Positions 63,325-64,000 of a DNA stretch of 64,000 nucleotides are shown here, in pieces (the stretch's first letter is position 1; each line of letters begins with the position of its first letter). The notes beneath the pieces are model-generated. The model had not been told where the DNA came from and searched no databases. It saw only the letters and a program-made list of their open reading frames with translations. A program made the position numbers and the translations under genes. This stretch comes from CAZMNY01 sp964635375. Lineage in GTDB: Bacteria; Planctomycetota; Planctomycetia; Pirellulales; Pirellulaceae. The stretch is taken from contig CAZWOU010000014.1 in the NCBI GenBank assembly GCA_964635375.1, positions 1 to 64,000 of the forward strand. Direction: 5' to 3'.

Positions 63325-64000
63325 ATGCGAGCCGCAACGATTTCGTCAGGCTCTGGAGGGTGTGAGGAAGTGGGATTTCCCGATGATCGCGACCAAAGAA
63401 TTATTCGTCTCGCGGAGACAACCGAGAACCTCGCGACTGATTTAGCGAACTGGGTTGCCGAGCACAATCAAGCGAGGAAGGCCAAGGATCTCTTGCCCAT
63501 CGCCCAGAGCGATGAGTTTGAGCTCACGCGACTGCGCCGGCAAGCTTCTAATCTCTATAGTTCGGCCAAAGTCCCTGTCGCCGCCGCCGTCTACGGCCCG
63601 TCGCAAGTTGGCAAGAGTCTGTTCGTGGGCCGGATTCTCGAGCCCAGCAGCGACGATTACAGTCCGCTTGGCCGCGACGAGCAGAATGGCGAGCCAGCTT
63701 ATTTTCAACATCTTTCCTTCGACAACGATTTGAACCCCCAGAGCGGATCGAACGAAGCCACCGCCCTGGTGACTCGCTTCACCACCAAGGACCGAATCGC
63801 TGCCAGCACGGCGCCCGAATACCCCGTCATTGTCCGCGCTCTAACGCGAGCCCAATGGTTGCGAGTCCTGGCAAAAGGATTCACGGTCGAATGCGCGATG
63901 CCGGACCACTCCTGGAGCCAATCAGAACTTGAGGCCATGTTTGACGAACTCGGTCGCCGTTACGCCGCCACCGAGGTTGATCGGCGTTGGCGAATGGACT
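63325..64000 (+). CDS. P-loop protein, SrfC-like (partial, runs off the edge)
   Basis: An open frame from ATG 63325 to the window end, at least 225 residues. A P-loop reads AAVYGPSQVGKSLFVGRIL near residue 93, preceded by a helical region (LAETTENLATDLANWVAEH). The arrangement resembles the putative virulence-factor SrfC family, which has this P-loop near the N-terminus; I hold that from memory. It lies 31 bases after the zinc-ribbon gene, so both are probably in one operon. The C-terminus is not in the window. Confidence 0.72.
   Translation, partial: MRAATISSGSGGCEEVGFPDDRDQRIIRLAETTENLATDLANWVAEHNQARKAKDLLPIAQSDEFELTRLRRQASNLYSSAKVPVAAAVYGPSQVGKSLFVGRILEPSSDDYSPLGRDEQNGEPAYFQHLSFDNDLNPQSGSNEATALVTRFTTKDRIAASTAPEYPVIVRALTRAQWLRVLAKGFTVECAMPDHSWSQSELEAMFDELGRRYAATEVDRRWRMD

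Overview
The window looks like chromosome from a member of the Planctomycetota. The main evidence is two pairs of paralogous secreted proteins of the kind that fill planctomycete genomes: DUF1549/DUF1553 proteins with CxxCH motifs, each followed by a Tat-exported DUF1501 protein. Many secreted beta-propellers, a large tricorn-like S41 protease, and a MoxR-DUF58-vWA operon fit the same group. The order is not determined. The sequence is a draft scaffold: there is a 100-N run at 15145-15244 inside a repeat and a 10-N run at 60651-60660 inside a gene. No rRNA, tRNA, CRISPR array or prophage was seen.

Layout. 1-10.6 kb: two DUF1549/DUF1501 pairs, with a WD40 protein and a dihydroorotase between them. 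10.7-12.8 kb (minus strand): an iron-type alcohol dehydrogenase and a sugar-phosphate isomerase/epimerase. 13.2-18.9 kb: a PQQ-like propeller, small ORFs, the gapped repeat, a ROK-family protein, a Tat-exported esterase and a beta-helix protein. 19.0-20.1 kb: a secreted thioredoxin-fold protein whose CxxC motif is interrupted by an in-frame TGA directly followed by a hairpin; I read it as a selenoprotein and rate it the most interesting locus. 20.3-25.7 kb: small secreted or membrane proteins, an SGNH hydrolase, and a dehydrogenase/DUF5690-transporter pair. 26.2-29.2 kb: a solitary ISP-like N6-adenine methyltransferase and an AlkA-like glycosylase. 29.3-33.8 kb: hydrolase, epimerase, SDR and a PLP decarboxylase. 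33.8-42.6 kb: UvrA coupled to a GH2-like protein of unknown role, a membrane protein/cupin/LigA run, a DUF1697 protein and an aminotransferase.

42.7-64 kb carries large regulatory and surface proteins: a HEAT protein, then MoxR ATPase, DUF58 and two vWA membrane proteins, then a kinase-like protein with a long repeat tail. After a cyclase-like cytochrome, a RAYT transposase element with perfect 75-bp inverted repeats and the tricorn protease comes a second group: vWA protein, PP2C phosphatase, zinc-ribbon/Ig-like membrane protein and a P-loop protein cut by the window edge. The kinase, vWA and PP2C genes resemble a dispersed version of the vWA-PP2C-kinase (TerY-P) triad.

All functions are read from motifs and general resemblance; no database search or structure prediction was run. 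Start sites upstream of clear signal peptides or ribosome-binding sites were moved downstream where the sequence supported it.
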